Below are positions 35,614 to 44,706 of a stretch of DNA of 64,000 nt, one piece after another. Made by a program: the position numbers and the translations under genes. How positions within the stretch are numbered: the stretch's first letter is position 1; each line of letters starts with the position of its first letter. The notes below the pieces were generated by a model. It did no database searches. It saw only the letters and a list, made by a program, of their open reading frames with translations, and had not been told where the DNA came from. Location: NCBI RefSeq assembly GCF_001428245.1, contig NZ_LMRV01000055.1:186001-250000 (forward strand), given 5' to 3'. The DNA is from Paenibacillus sp. Soil522. GTDB lineage: Bacteria > Bacillota > Bacilli > Paenibacillales > Paenibacillaceae.

Positions 35614-35648
35614 AGCATTTCTGGCACAATTGTCAGAGATGCTTTTTT
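35614..35648 (+). terminator. Expression-platform terminator of the cobalamin riboswitch
   Basis: AGCATTTCTG (35614-35623) pairs with CAGAGATGCT (35634-35643) with one G-U, then six T. It lies between aptamer and the first gene, so ligand binding is expected to favour termination. Confidence 0.85.
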
Positions 35649-35686
35649 ATTTTATACGAAAAAATAATATAGGGGTGCAGGACAAG

Positions 35687-36679
35687 ATGAATGGGATTAA
35701 CCGAAATATGATGAAGTTTCTTTTCAGCATGCTGCTGACGATGATGCTCGTATTTACGAGCGCATGCGGCGCAAACAGCGAAACGGAGAACAAGCCTGGC
35801 AATACTGCTGCTAATTCGGAGCAGGCCGCTGCGAACGAGCCGGCGCCATCCGGGCAAGCTACTGTTTATCCGCTCACGCTAAAGGATGATACGGGCACGG
35901 AGATTACGTTCGAGCAGCAGCCGACGAAGGTTGTAACGCTTGTTCCTAGTGAAACGGAAGCCATTTATGCCATTGGCTCTGGCGAGCAAGTGGTTGGCGT
36001 CGACGAATACAGCAATTATCCGGAGGAAGCGGCATCCAAGCCGAAGGTCGGCGATATGACGACTAATATTGAAGCAGTCGCCGCGCTGGAGCCGGATCTC
36101 GTGCTTGCGTCATCTTCGATGAACACGGAAGCGATCATGAAGCTGCGCGAATTGAAAATTACGGTATATGCGACAGACCCGCTTACTTATGAAGCAGTTA
36201 TTGCCAAAATCGAAAATTTAGGCCATATTATGAATAAACAATCCGAAGCGGCTGAAATTGCTGAGCATATGCGCTTAGTTAAGCAGCAGGTGACCGATGC
36301 CGTGAAGGACGCGGAGAAGAAGAACGTATACCTGGAATTTTCGCCTGGTTGGACGGTTGGATCCTCTACATTCCTCGATGAGCTGCTGACACTGGCGGGC
36401 GGTAAGAACATTGCAGCTGCTAAGCCAGGCTGGTACGAGGTCAGCGCAGAGGAAGTCGTTACTCAAAATCCGGAGCTTATTATTTACCCTGATTTGAAGG
36501 AGGACCCGAATCCAATCGTTGCAGGCATTGAAAGCCGTCCCGGCTGGAATGTCATCGATGCGGTGAAAAATAAGCAAATGTTTGCTGTGACCGAGGATCC
36601 GCTCGTACGCGTAGGACCGCGTCTTGCTGATGGTTTGCTCGAGCTTGCTAAAGTGATTCACCCGGATCTCGTAAAATAA
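35687..36679 (+). CDS. btuF: Cobalamin/cobinamide ABC transporter substrate-binding lipoprotein
   Basis: 330 residues. The signal peptide ends in a lipobox (VFTSAC, Cys as lipid anchor), and then a Thr/Ala/Asn-rich linker leads to the periplasmic-binding-type lobes: VVTLVPSETEAIYAIGSGEQ, PDLVLASSSMNTEAIMKLRE and YLEFSPGWTVG. It captures corrinoids outside the membrane for BtuCD. ATG 35687 is used since AGGGGTG precedes it; the longer frame from 35630 would start inside the riboswitch terminator. It is first in the riboswitch operon. Confidence 0.9.
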   Translation: MNGINRNMMKFLFSMLLTMMLVFTSACGANSETENKPGNTAANSEQAAANEPAPSGQATVYPLTLKDDTGTEITFEQQPTKVVTLVPSETEAIYAIGSGEQVVGVDEYSNYPEEAASKPKVGDMTTNIEAVAALEPDLVLASSSMNTEAIMKLRELKITVYATDPLTYEAVIAKIENLGHIMNKQSEAAEIAEHMRLVKQQVTDAVKDAEKKNVYLEFSPGWTVGSSTFLDELLTLAGGKNIAAAKPGWYEVSAEEVVTQNPELIIYPDLKEDPNPIVAGIESRPGWNVIDAVKNKQMFAVTEDPLVRVGPRLADGLLELAKVIHPDLVK

Positions 36680-36683
36680 TCAA

Positions 36684-37721
36684 ATGACCTATAAACTAGT
36701 TTGGTATGGAGGAGCAGCTATGCTCCTTCTTGCTGTTTCTATCGTTGTTAGTTTATCGATTGGCTCGGCTGGCATCTCTGTTAGGGACGTATGGGGCATC
36801 ATGCTTCATCAGCTGCCTTGGCTTGCGGATAAGCCGCTTCCTTATACGCCGGGAGAAATAGCGATCGTAACACAGGTTAGGCTTTCACGCGTTTTGCTTG
36901 CTGTCCTTGTCGGCGCTTGCCTTGCGCTTGCGGGCACCGGCTTTCAAGGCGTGCTGCGCAATCCGTTAGCCGATCCGTATACGCTTGGCGTAGCCTCGGG
37001 CTGCTCGGTAGGCGCCGCATTCATTATATTGTTCGGGCTGCAGACTGCGATTGGCATGTGGACGATACCGCTTGTAGCCTTCGGTACGGGAACCGTTACG
37101 CTGCTTGGCGTCTTCTGGCTCTCGCGGAACAAAGGGGTCATGCTTATTGAAACGCTTATTTTGTCAGGAGTCATTGTTCAATCGTTTCTTGGCGCTTTCG
37201 TATCGTTCATGGTGTCGATGTCGGAGGGCGTCGTCAATCAGATTTTATTTTGGCTGATGGGCTCGCTTGCCATGCGGAGCTGGGATAATGTCTATATGCT
37301 TATTCCATTTCTGCTTGTCGGGCTTCCGCTCCTGCTCATCTACGGTCAATCGCTCAATTTATTCGTGCTTGGAGAGCGGCATGCTGCGCATCTCGGTATT
37401 CGCGTCGAACGAACGAAGCTAATCGTATTAATCAGCTCGACCCTGCTGACGGCTGCAGCCGTTTCCGTATCCGGCGTTATCGGTTTCGTCGGACTAGTGG
37501 TGCCGCATCTGATCCGTTTGCTTGTCGGTCCGGACTATCGGCTGATTACCCCTTTATCTGCTATCGGGGGCGGCGCATTCATCCTTTGGTCAGATACGCT
37601 TGCGCGAATGGCGCTGTCGCCAAAAGAAATTCCGCTGGGCGTCGTTACAGCACTTATCGGTGCGCCTTTCTTCGCCTATTTACTGCATAGGCAGAAGCTG
37701 AAGCAAGGAGGGACGATATGA
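36684..37721 (+). CDS. btuC: Cobalamin ABC transporter permease (FecCD/BtuC family)
   Basis: 345 residues with about ten membrane helices. ALAGTGFQGVLRNPLADPYTLG and SGVIGFVGLVVPHLIRLLVG are the FecCD signatures, the latter being the coupling loop to the ATPase. It forms the channel of the corrinoid importer. The start is open: ATG 36684 lies 4 bases after the btuF stop and has no clear binding site, while ATG 36720 has GGAGGAG before it. It overlaps btuD by 4 bases. Confidence 0.93.
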   Translation: MTYKLVWYGGAAMLLLAVSIVVSLSIGSAGISVRDVWGIMLHQLPWLADKPLPYTPGEIAIVTQVRLSRVLLAVLVGACLALAGTGFQGVLRNPLADPYTLGVASGCSVGAAFIILFGLQTAIGMWTIPLVAFGTGTVTLLGVFWLSRNKGVMLIETLILSGVIVQSFLGAFVSFMVSMSEGVVNQILFWLMGSLAMRSWDNVYMLIPFLLVGLPLLLIYGQSLNLFVLGERHAAHLGIRVERTKLIVLISSTLLTAAAVSVSGVIGFVGLVVPHLIRLLVGPDYRLITPLSAIGGGAFILWSDTLARMALSPKEIPLGVVTALIGAPFFAYLLHRQKLKQGGTI

Positions 37722-38500
37722 TCGAGGTGCAAGACATCGTTCAGACCGTGCAGGGAAGGCTTGTGCTGAAGGGCCTTTCCTGCTCGTTTAAGGAAGGGTG
37801 TATTTACGGCATTATTGGACCCAATGGCGTTGGCAAATCAACGCTGCTGCACTTACTTTCCGGAGTCGATCAGCCAAAGCAAGGAAAGGTGCTGCTTGCT
37901 GGCCGAAATATAGCTTCAATTCCGCGTAAGCAGCTTGCGAAAAAGCTGGCTGTGCTGCAGCAGGGCGGTCTGCCTCCTTCCATGTTCTCCGTACGCGAGG
38001 TCGTCAGCATGGGGAGATATCCGTTCCAAAACTGGCTTGGCAGCGAGGAAAATGATTCCGGGTCGATTATCGATGAGGCATTAGCCGCGATGGGTCTTCA
38101 AGAGCTGGAGCACCGCAAAATGGATCAGCTTAGCGGAGGAGAGCGGCAGCGCGTGGCGCTGGCAAAGCTGATGGCGCAGGAGCCGTCTATTATTTTGCTG
38201 GACGAGCCGACAACCTTTTTGGATATTGGCTTCCAGGTACAGCTGCTCGATACGGTGCGAATGTGGCAGCGCGAGCGCGGGCTGACTGTTATCGCCGTGC
38301 TTCATGATTTAAATTTAGCTTCTCTTTATTGTGACGAGCTCCTCGTTCTTCATCAAGGAAAGGTCGCTGCCGCAGGAACGCCTCATGAGGTGCTTACGTC
38401 AGCGCTAATCGAACATGTTTATGAGACAACAACTGCTATCATTGTGCATCCTTTGACAGGTGTTCCGCAAATTATGATTCAACCAAATTTATATAACTAA
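37718..38500 (+). CDS. btuD: Cobalamin ABC transporter ATPase
   Basis: 260 residues. Walker A is GPNGVGKSTLLHLL, the Q-loop lies near VLQQGGLPPSMF, the signature is LSGGERQR and Walker B is IILLDEPTTFLD with the H-loop in VLHDLNLA. It powers the BtuFC importer. It starts inside the btuC stop (ATGA) and is followed by cobT after 32 bases. Confidence 0.94.
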   Translation: MIEVQDIVQTVQGRLVLKGLSCSFKEGCIYGIIGPNGVGKSTLLHLLSGVDQPKQGKVLLAGRNIASIPRKQLAKKLAVLQQGGLPPSMFSVREVVSMGRYPFQNWLGSEENDSGSIIDEALAAMGLQELEHRKMDQLSGGERQRVALAKLMAQEPSIILLDEPTTFLDIGFQVQLLDTVRMWQRERGLTVIAVLHDLNLASLYCDELLVLHQGKVAAAGTPHEVLTSALIEHVYETTTAIIVHPLTGVPQIMIQPNLYN

Positions 38501-38532
38501 ACAGCCCATGCGGGTTTGAAGGAGCTGACGAA

Positions 38533-39597
38533 ATGGAAAGCGATTTGTATAAACAGCTTACAGATACGATTACTCAAATAAAGCCCTTCAACGAAGAGGC
38601 AGCGGTATTAGCCATGAGGCATTCTGATTCCTTAACGAAGCCCCCGGGCAGCTTAGGCAGGCTTGAAGCCATTGCAAAGCAGCTAGCCGGCATTTCTGGT
38701 CAATTATGGCCGGATTTATCACGTAAATCTGTCATTGTTATGGCAGGCGACCACGGCGTTTGCGATGAGGGGGTTAGTGCGTTTCCGCAGGCGGTGACGC
38801 CGCAGATGGTACTAAACTTTCTAAACGGCGGAGCGGCTGTCAACGTGTTGGCGCGGCAAGCTGGAGCAGACGTCATTTGCGTCGATATTGGCGTGAATGC
38901 GGATTTAGAGCATGAGCGGCTCGTAAGCCGCAAGGTAGTGCGCGGGACGGCCAATATGACGAAGCAGCCTGCTTTGACCCGTGAAGAAGCCATTAAAGCG
39001 ATTTTGGTTGGAATAGAAGTCGTGAACGAGCAGGTACAGCGCGGCTGCCGTTTGTTTGCAACGGGTGAAATGGGCATTGGCAACACAACGGCCAGCGCCG
39101 CTATCACAACCGTATTGACGGGGCTAACGCCGGAAGAATCTGTAGGCCGCGGAACAGGCATTAACGATGCGGTCTGGTTAAACAAAGTGGATGTTGTGAA
39201 ACGCGCGATCGCTGTTAATCAGATTGATCCGGCTGATCCAATCGATGTGCTCGCCAAGGTCGGCGGTGCGGAAATTGCCGGACTTGTCGGCGTCATTATC
39301 GGAGCTGCGGCGAACGGGTGTCCAGTCGTCATCGACGGCTATATTTCATCGGCTGCGGCGCTTGTCGCATCGCGTATCGCAGAGCAGACGCTTCCTTATA
39401 TGCTTGCATCCCACCTCTCGCAGGAGCAAGGTCATTTGAAACTGCTGGAATCGATTGGCTTGCAGCCGATCATGCAGCTGGAGATGCGGCTGGGAGAGGG
39501 TACAGGAGCGGTATTATGTTTTCATTTTATTGACGCTGCGCTCCATCTCATGCAGGAGATGGCTACTTTTGAGAGCGCGGGCGTATCTAAGGGCTAG
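38533..39597 (+). CDS. cobT: Nicotinate-nucleotide-dimethylbenzimidazole phosphoribosyltransferase
   Basis: 354 residues. SLTKPPGSLGRLEAIAKQLAG, VMAGDHGVCDEGVSAFP and TGEMGIGNTTASAAIT are the CobT landmarks, with the catalytic Glu expected near the C-terminus in MRLGEGTGA. It makes alpha-ribazole phosphate from a lower-ligand base and nicotinate mononucleotide, in the cytoplasm. GGAG lies before ATG 38533. It is the first enzyme of nucleotide-loop assembly in this operon. Confidence 0.95.
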   Translation: MESDLYKQLTDTITQIKPFNEEAAVLAMRHSDSLTKPPGSLGRLEAIAKQLAGISGQLWPDLSRKSVIVMAGDHGVCDEGVSAFPQAVTPQMVLNFLNGGAAVNVLARQAGADVICVDIGVNADLEHERLVSRKVVRGTANMTKQPALTREEAIKAILVGIEVVNEQVQRGCRLFATGEMGIGNTTASAAITTVLTGLTPEESVGRGTGINDAVWLNKVDVVKRAIAVNQIDPADPIDVLAKVGGAEIAGLVGVIIGAAANGCPVVIDGYISSAAALVASRIAEQTLPYMLASHLSQEQGHLKLLESIGLQPIMQLEMRLGEGTGAVLCFHFIDAALHLMQEMATFESAGVSKG

Positions 39598-39607
39598 GTG
39601 ATGGAAG

Positions 39608-40198
39608 TTGGCAATACTGGTAACCGGCGGAGCCCGCAGCGGAAAGAGCGGTTTCGCTGAGCAATATGCGAAGCGTGCTGCGGCCCGCGGCATTTATATC
39701 GCAACCTGTCTGCCTTATGATGACGAGATGATTGAGCGCATCGGAAAGCACCGGACAGATCGCGTCGAATCCGGCTTTAGCTGGGAAACGGAAGAGGAAG
39801 CCTATGAAGCAGCTGAACGGCTTAATCGGATGGCTGAGCAATTTAAAGCAGCAGCACAACATGGCCTGGAACCGCCCGTCGTGCTGCTCGATTGTTTAAC
39901 CTTATGGCTGACGAATTGGCTCCTGCGAATCGAGCATGAATCGTTAGAAGAGAATCGTCTGGAAATAGAAATAGCAAAGCTGCTGGAAGCTATCCAAAAT
40001 TATCCATATTCCTTGCTAATCGTCACGAATGAGGTTGGCTCCGGCATCGTGCCGGCTTATCCGCTGGGCAGATTGTTCCGAGACGAGGCAGGTCGTCTTA
40101 ATCAGCAGGCAGCTGCGATTTGCGAACGTGTCTTTCTCGTTACGGCGGGCATTCCGGTCGAGCTGAAATCGCAAGCCTTCAGGTGGGACCAACTATGA
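39608..40198 (+). CDS. cobU: Adenosylcobinamide kinase / adenosylcobinamide-phosphate guanylyltransferase
   Basis: 196 residues. The P-loop is TGGARSGKSGFAE; IATCLPYDDEM and HRTDRVESGFSWE (with the GMP-accepting His) follow, then LLDCLTLWLTNWL and VTNEVGSGIVPAYPLGRLFRD. It phosphorylates adenosylcobinamide and attaches GMP. Start is TTG 39608, 11 bases after the cobT stop. It overlaps cbiB by 4 bases. Confidence 0.95.
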   Translation: MAILVTGGARSGKSGFAEQYAKRAAARGIYIATCLPYDDEMIERIGKHRTDRVESGFSWETEEEAYEAAERLNRMAEQFKAAAQHGLEPPVVLLDCLTLWLTNWLLRIEHESLEENRLEIEIAKLLEAIQNYPYSLLIVTNEVGSGIVPAYPLGRLFRDEAGRLNQQAAAICERVFLVTAGIPVELKSQAFRWDQL

Positions 40199-41175
40199 TT
40201 TTATACTCTATGAAGGAGCTGCTGCTGCTTGCGGCGGCAGCTATTGCGATTGACTGGTTTATTGGTGATCCGAAATGGCCCACCCATCCTGTTATATGGA
40301 TTGGACGGCTCATTCGGCTGCTGGAGCGACTTCTCGCTCCAGAGCGGTTGACTGGACGACCTGCCGCTGTTAAGGTTTTGGGTATCATTCTAACTGCGGT
40401 AACGCTCGCGATAAGCTGGGGATCGATGTGGTTGATCGTTTGGGCAGCGGATGCCCTGCACCCGTGGCTTGGTTATGCGGTTAGCGCTTGGTTTATTTCG
40501 ACTACGCTAGCGGTCAAGGGCTTGAAGGAAGCGGCCATGCTGGTCTATGTCCCGTTGGTTGAGGGGAGACTGGGTGAAGCGCGAAAATATGTCGGTTATA
40601 TTGTCGGACGGGATACGGCGATGCTTGATGAACGGGAGGCTTCGCGGGCTGCTGTCGAGACCGTAGCCGAAAATACGGTAGACGCGCTAGTATCGCCGTT
40701 GTTGTTCGCACTTATCGGAGGAGCTCCGCTCGCTATGCTGTATCGCGCCGCGAATACGCTGGATTCTATGGTCGGTTATCGCAATGAGAAGTATATATGG
40801 TTTGGCTGGTGCTCGGCACGGACAGATGATGTGCTTAATTACATACCTGCACGGTTGACAGGCGTAATGCTTACGATCTCGGCATTGTTTTTTCGGCGCA
40901 TGAAGGCAAGGCAAGCGGTTCGCGCCATATTTGCCTTTGCGCATCTTCATCCGAGCCCAAACAGCGGCATCCCGGAATCCGCGGTGGCGGGTGCGCTTGG
41001 CATTGAGCTGGGGGGCACGAATGTGTACTTCGGCGTACCTGGCGAACGGGCAAGAATGGGCTGGCCGACGCGCCTGCTGCAGCCGAACGATATTCTGCTT
41101 ACCGTTCGTTTATTGTATAGCGTTAGCATTATTTTATTTGCGGGAGTGATAGCGGTATGGTTCGTCGTGAGGTAA
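40195..41175 (+). CDS. cbiB: Adenosylcobinamide-phosphate synthase CbiB
   Basis: 326 residues with several membrane helices. AIDWFIGDPKWPTHPVIWIG, GRDTAMLDEREASRAAVETV and AENTVDALVSPLLFALIGGAP are CbiB/CobD-family motifs. It joins the aminopropanol linker to adenosylcobyric acid. ATG 40195 (with AGGTGGGA upstream) overlaps the cobU stop; the in-frame ATG at 40120 is well inside cobU and is not used. The name cbiB is chosen to avoid confusion with the decarboxylase CobD below. Confidence 0.94.
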   Translation: MILYSMKELLLLAAAAIAIDWFIGDPKWPTHPVIWIGRLIRLLERLLAPERLTGRPAAVKVLGIILTAVTLAISWGSMWLIVWAADALHPWLGYAVSAWFISTTLAVKGLKEAAMLVYVPLVEGRLGEARKYVGYIVGRDTAMLDEREASRAAVETVAENTVDALVSPLLFALIGGAPLAMLYRAANTLDSMVGYRNEKYIWFGWCSARTDDVLNYIPARLTGVMLTISALFFRRMKARQAVRAIFAFAHLHPSPNSGIPESAVAGALGIELGGTNVYFGVPGERARMGWPTRLLQPNDILLTVRLLYSVSIILFAGVIAVWFVVR

Positions 41176-41969
41176 AGCTGCATGTTCAAGCTCTTATCGC
41201 TGCATTTCAATTTTTAACGCGAATTCCGGTCCCGGTGACCGTTCCGTTTGTAGAACCCGTTCTTGCACGGAGTGTGATCTATTTCCCGCTCGCGGGAGCG
41301 CTTATTGGCGTTTGCCTAGCCGCTTTCGCTTTTGTTTTAGACCTTTTTGTTCCTGCATGGCCCTGCGCTGTAATCGTGCTCGCCTTTTGGACGGCATTAA
41401 GCGGAGGCCTGCATCTTGACGGCTGGATGGACACGGCAGACGGCGTGCTGAGTCACCGCTCCCGCGAGCGGATGCTCGAAATTATGAAGGATAGCCGGGT
41501 AGGGGCGATGGGTGTACTTGCTGCCGTGCTGCTGCTGTTGTTGAAAGCCTCGTTGGTATACGAATTATTAGATGGTGTTCAGGCTATGCCTTATTGGCCG
41601 CTGCTCGTGACCGTTCCGATATGGAGCCGGGCTTGGATGACCGCGGCAATTGCATGCTGGCCAAATGCAAGGCAAGGAGAAGGAATTGCCGTATTGTTTA
41701 ATGAGGTTAAAGGTTTGCATGCTGCGGCAGCGTTTTTCGCAGCTGCTGCCGGCACATGGATCGTTTTATGGATTTCTGGCATGAAAGAGAACGCAGCATT
41801 CATCTTGCTGTTGATAATAGGATTGATTACCGTTTGTTGCGGTTGGCTTCTTGCCGCATGGTTGAATCGGAAGCTTGGCGGTTTGACCGGCGATACATAC
41901 GGAGCTATGAACGAAGCGATTGAGGCGGTGCTGTTGTTGGCTGCGGTCATATGGCTTCACGCGCTATAG
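41157..41969 (+). CDS. cobS: Adenosylcobinamide-GDP ribazoletransferase (cobalamin synthase)
   Basis: 270 residues, integral membrane. AFQFLTRIPVPV at the N-terminus, GGLHLDGWMDTADGVLSHRSRERMLE in the middle (the Asp-rich active site) and GGLTGDTYGAMNEAIEAV at the C-terminus are the CobS hallmarks. It joins the GDP-activated corrinoid and alpha-ribazole. It overlaps cbiB by 19 bases. Confidence 0.95.
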   Translation: MVRREVKLHVQALIAAFQFLTRIPVPVTVPFVEPVLARSVIYFPLAGALIGVCLAAFAFVLDLFVPAWPCAVIVLAFWTALSGGLHLDGWMDTADGVLSHRSRERMLEIMKDSRVGAMGVLAAVLLLLLKASLVYELLDGVQAMPYWPLLVTVPIWSRAWMTAAIACWPNARQGEGIAVLFNEVKGLHAAAAFFAAAAGTWIVLWISGMKENAAFILLLIIGLITVCCGWLLAAWLNRKLGGLTGDTYGAMNEAIEAVLLLAAVIWLHAL

Positions 41970-41989
41970 AAAAGGAGTTGCAAGTAAAG

Positions 41990-43093
41990 ATGTTGGAAAG
42001 ATACGGTCATGGCGGCGATTTGCGGACCGCGGAGGAAGCTTTCGGAATACCTGCACAAAAATTTGTAGATTTCAGCTCGAACATGAATCCGCTGGGACCG
42101 CCGCTTAGTGTAAAGCAAGCCTTACTCGCTTATGCGGAGCTTATCGGACAATACCCGGACCCTGCCGTGCGCGGACTGAGACGGAAGCTCTCTAAGCTGC
42201 ACAATATCGATGAGCAATCGATTGTCGTCGGCAATGGGGCAGCGGAATTAATAGATCTTATCGTACGTGTGCTGCAGCCCAAATTAACGACGCTGGCTAT
42301 TCCTTGCTTTGACGAATATGGAGATGCAATACGGAAAATTGGCGGAGCGGTGTATGAAGTTAAGCTGTCAGCGGATCATCAATTCGAATTGATATGGGAT
42401 TCGGAGCATTTATGCGAAGCAGCTGCTGCCGGATCGTTATTCATTCTCGGCTCGCCGAACAATCCGACCGGGCAGCTTGTAGATCCGGAGCTCATCCGGA
42501 AGCTGTTGAAAAAGGGCGGATATGTTGTCGTTGACGAAGCATTTATGGATTTTGTTCCGGAGGAATCGTGTTACAGCCTTATTCAGGAGGCGACGAAAAA
42601 TGAGAGATTATTCGTTATCCGCTCCATGACGAAATTTTATGCGATACCCGGCATTCGGCTTGGCTATATCGTAGGCATGCCAAAAACGTTGAGCGGATTA
42701 AGGCGCCTGCAGGTGCCTTGGAGCGTTAATTCCTTAGCACAGCTGATCGGAGAGTCGGTGCTGGACGAGGCGGATTATGCCGGACGGACGATTTCGTGGC
42801 TGCAAAAGGAAAGGCCGTGGCTGATCTCAGAGCTGGAGGCAATCGGCTTTGAAGTTAATCCTAGTGCGGCCAATTATTTACTCGTACGCATTCCGAAGGA
42901 CGTTGGATTAAGCGCCAGCATGCTTCAGCTTGAGATGGGTAAGAAGGGCGTCCTCATTCGTGACGCGTCGAGATTTTCCGGCCTTGATCATACTTATATT
43001 CGGGTTGCCATTAAGCTTCGTGAGCAAAATGAGCAGCTGGTAGCGGCATTAAAGCTATGCTTGATTCAAAACGGGAGCCGTGGTGTGAAATGA
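41990..43093 (+). CDS. cobD: L-threonine-O-3-phosphate decarboxylase (PLP enzyme)
   Basis: 367 residues, aminotransferase fold I. FSSNMNPLGPP at the N-terminus, GSPNNPTGQLV, VVDEAFMDFVPEE and the PLP Lys in RSMTKFYAIPGIRLGYI match CobD. The CobC/HisC branch is close, but the operon favours CobD, which makes aminopropanol phosphate for the linker. ATG 41990 is chosen with AAAGGAG 12 bases upstream; the frame extends to ATG 41951 inside cobS. A kinase for threonine (PduX) is not in this operon. Confidence 0.9.
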   Translation: MLERYGHGGDLRTAEEAFGIPAQKFVDFSSNMNPLGPPLSVKQALLAYAELIGQYPDPAVRGLRRKLSKLHNIDEQSIVVGNGAAELIDLIVRVLQPKLTTLAIPCFDEYGDAIRKIGGAVYEVKLSADHQFELIWDSEHLCEAAAAGSLFILGSPNNPTGQLVDPELIRKLLKKGGYVVVDEAFMDFVPEESCYSLIQEATKNERLFVIRSMTKFYAIPGIRLGYIVGMPKTLSGLRRLQVPWSVNSLAQLIGESVLDEADYAGRTISWLQKERPWLISELEAIGFEVNPSAANYLLVRIPKDVGLSASMLQLEMGKKGVLIRDASRFSGLDHTYIRVAIKLREQNEQLVAALKLCLIQNGSRGVK

Positions 43094-44706
43094 CTTATAA
43101 AGAAGAGCGTGCATCAGGGATAACCGCAGCTTTAGGCCGTACAATCATGGTACAGGGTACAGCTTCAGATGTAGGCAAAAGCTTGATTACAGCTGCGCTT
43201 TGCAGGATTTTCACGAAGGATGGCTGGCGTACGGCCCCCTTTAAATCGCAAAATATGTCGCTAAACTCTTATGTCACATGGGATGGTAAAGAAATCGGCC
43301 GCGCGCAAGGTATGCAGGCGGATGCTTGCGGCATCCTCGCGACGACGGACATGAATCCGATATTGCTTAAGCCGTCGGGAGAAATGAAATCGCAGGTCGT
43401 GGTGCACGGCAAGCCTTTGCGAGATTATAATGCAAAAGAATACCGCGAGAAATATTTGCCGGTCGCCGGCAGTATCGTCCAGGCGTCGCTTCGGCGTTTG
43501 CGCGAGGCGTATGACATCGTAGTGCTGGAAGGTGCGGGCAGTCCGGCTGAGATTAATTTGAAGGATCGCGATATCGTCAATATGCGGATGGCAGCTTGGG
43601 CGGACGCTCCCGTCATTCTTGTTGCCGATATTGATCGGGGCGGCGTATTTGCTTCCATCGTCGGTACCTTGGAGCTGCTTGAGCCGGAGGAGAGAGACCG
43701 CATATGCGGCTTCATCATTAACAAGTTCCGCGGCGATGTATCTTTGCTGCAAGCTGGCCTGGATTGGCTGGAGGATCGAACAGGGAAGCCAGTGCTTGGT
43801 GTCCTGCCATTTATGCCGGGCTTGGAGCTCGAGGATGAGGATTCGCTTTCACTTAGCAAACAGCAGGCCGCTGCCTTACATTCGGATGGTGCCAAGCTGC
43901 AGCGGGAGCTGGATATAGCCGTTATACAGCTGCCGCGCATTTCTAACTTTACGGATATCGACCCGCTGCGCTTCGAGACGGACGTTCAGCTTCGTTATAT
44001 TGAACATGCAGGACAGTGGGGCAGTCCTGATGCTGTCATCCTTCCAGGCAGCAAAAATACGATCGAGGATTTATTATGGCTGAGGGAAACAGGCTTGGCC
44101 GAGCTAATACATAAACATGTGTCCAGCGGCGGGGCAGCAGTCGGTATTTGCGGCGGATACGAGATGCTGGGATCAAAGCTGTATGATCCGCTGCACATCG
44201 AATCGTCCGTGGAGGAAACGGACGGGTTATCCTTTTTTCCATTCGAGGTCCGCTTTACGGAGCAGAAAAAAACGGTGCGAGTCGAAGGTGCAGGCCAATT
44301 TAACGGTGATGCGTCACCCGCCAAGATCGAGGGTTATGAGATTCATATGGGCGAGGTGAACTGGCAGCAGGCGGACCAGTCCATGTATCGGCCGTTTCTA
44401 ATTAGGGAGCATCGATCATTGCTGGAGGACGAGTCTCCTTCCCCTTACGAAGCCGAGGGAGCGAGCTCACCCGATGGAAAGTTGTGGGGAACTTTTATTC
44501 ACGGTATATTGCATAATGACGATTTTCGCCGAAACTGGTTAAACAGCTTGCGTGAATCGAAGGGACTGGAGTCCTTACCGGCTGAACTGCGGTTTCAAGA
44601 AAGACGGGAAGCTGCGTTCGACCGGCTGGCGGAGCATGCGCGTCGCTACCTTAATACAGCGCTTATTTACGATCTACTAGGTTTGCCGGAGGAGGGCGCA
44701 CGATGA
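43090..44706 (+). CDS. cbiP: Adenosylcobyric acid synthase (glutamine-hydrolysing)
   Basis: 538 residues. The N-terminal dethiobiotin-synthetase-like P-loop domain shows MVQGTASDVGKSLI and PFKSQNMSLNSY. The C-terminal glutaminase domain has the nucleophile in VGICGGYEMLG and the His in GTFIHGILHND. It amidates cobyrinic a,c-diamide to cobyric acid. ATG 43090 overlaps the cobD stop (ATGA); the ATG at 43057 lies further inside cobD. CobB/CbiA, the enzyme just before it, is not here. Confidence 0.94.
   Translation: MTYKEERASGITAALGRTIMVQGTASDVGKSLITAALCRIFTKDGWRTAPFKSQNMSLNSYVTWDGKEIGRAQGMQADACGILATTDMNPILLKPSGEMKSQVVVHGKPLRDYNAKEYREKYLPVAGSIVQASLRRLREAYDIVVLEGAGSPAEINLKDRDIVNMRMAAWADAPVILVADIDRGGVFASIVGTLELLEPEERDRICGFIINKFRGDVSLLQAGLDWLEDRTGKPVLGVLPFMPGLELEDEDSLSLSKQQAAALHSDGAKLQRELDIAVIQLPRISNFTDIDPLRFETDVQLRYIEHAGQWGSPDAVILPGSKNTIEDLLWLRETGLAELIHKHVSSGGAAVGICGGYEMLGSKLYDPLHIESSVEETDGLSFFPFEVRFTEQKKTVRVEGAGQFNGDASPAKIEGYEIHMGEVNWQQADQSMYRPFLIREHRSLLEDESPSPYEAEGASSPDGKLWGTFIHGILHNDDFRRNWLNSLRESKGLESLPAELRFQERREAAFDRLAEHARRYLNTALIYDLLGLPEEGAR

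Noticed and set aside
35630..35686. Longer N-terminus for BtuF
   Set aside because: It would begin inside the riboswitch terminator hairpin and place a charged stretch before the lipoprotein signal.
40120..40194. Longer N-terminus for CbiB
   Set aside because: It lies inside cobU and lacks similarity to CbiB; ATG 40195 has a binding site and overlaps the cobU stop in the operon's normal style.
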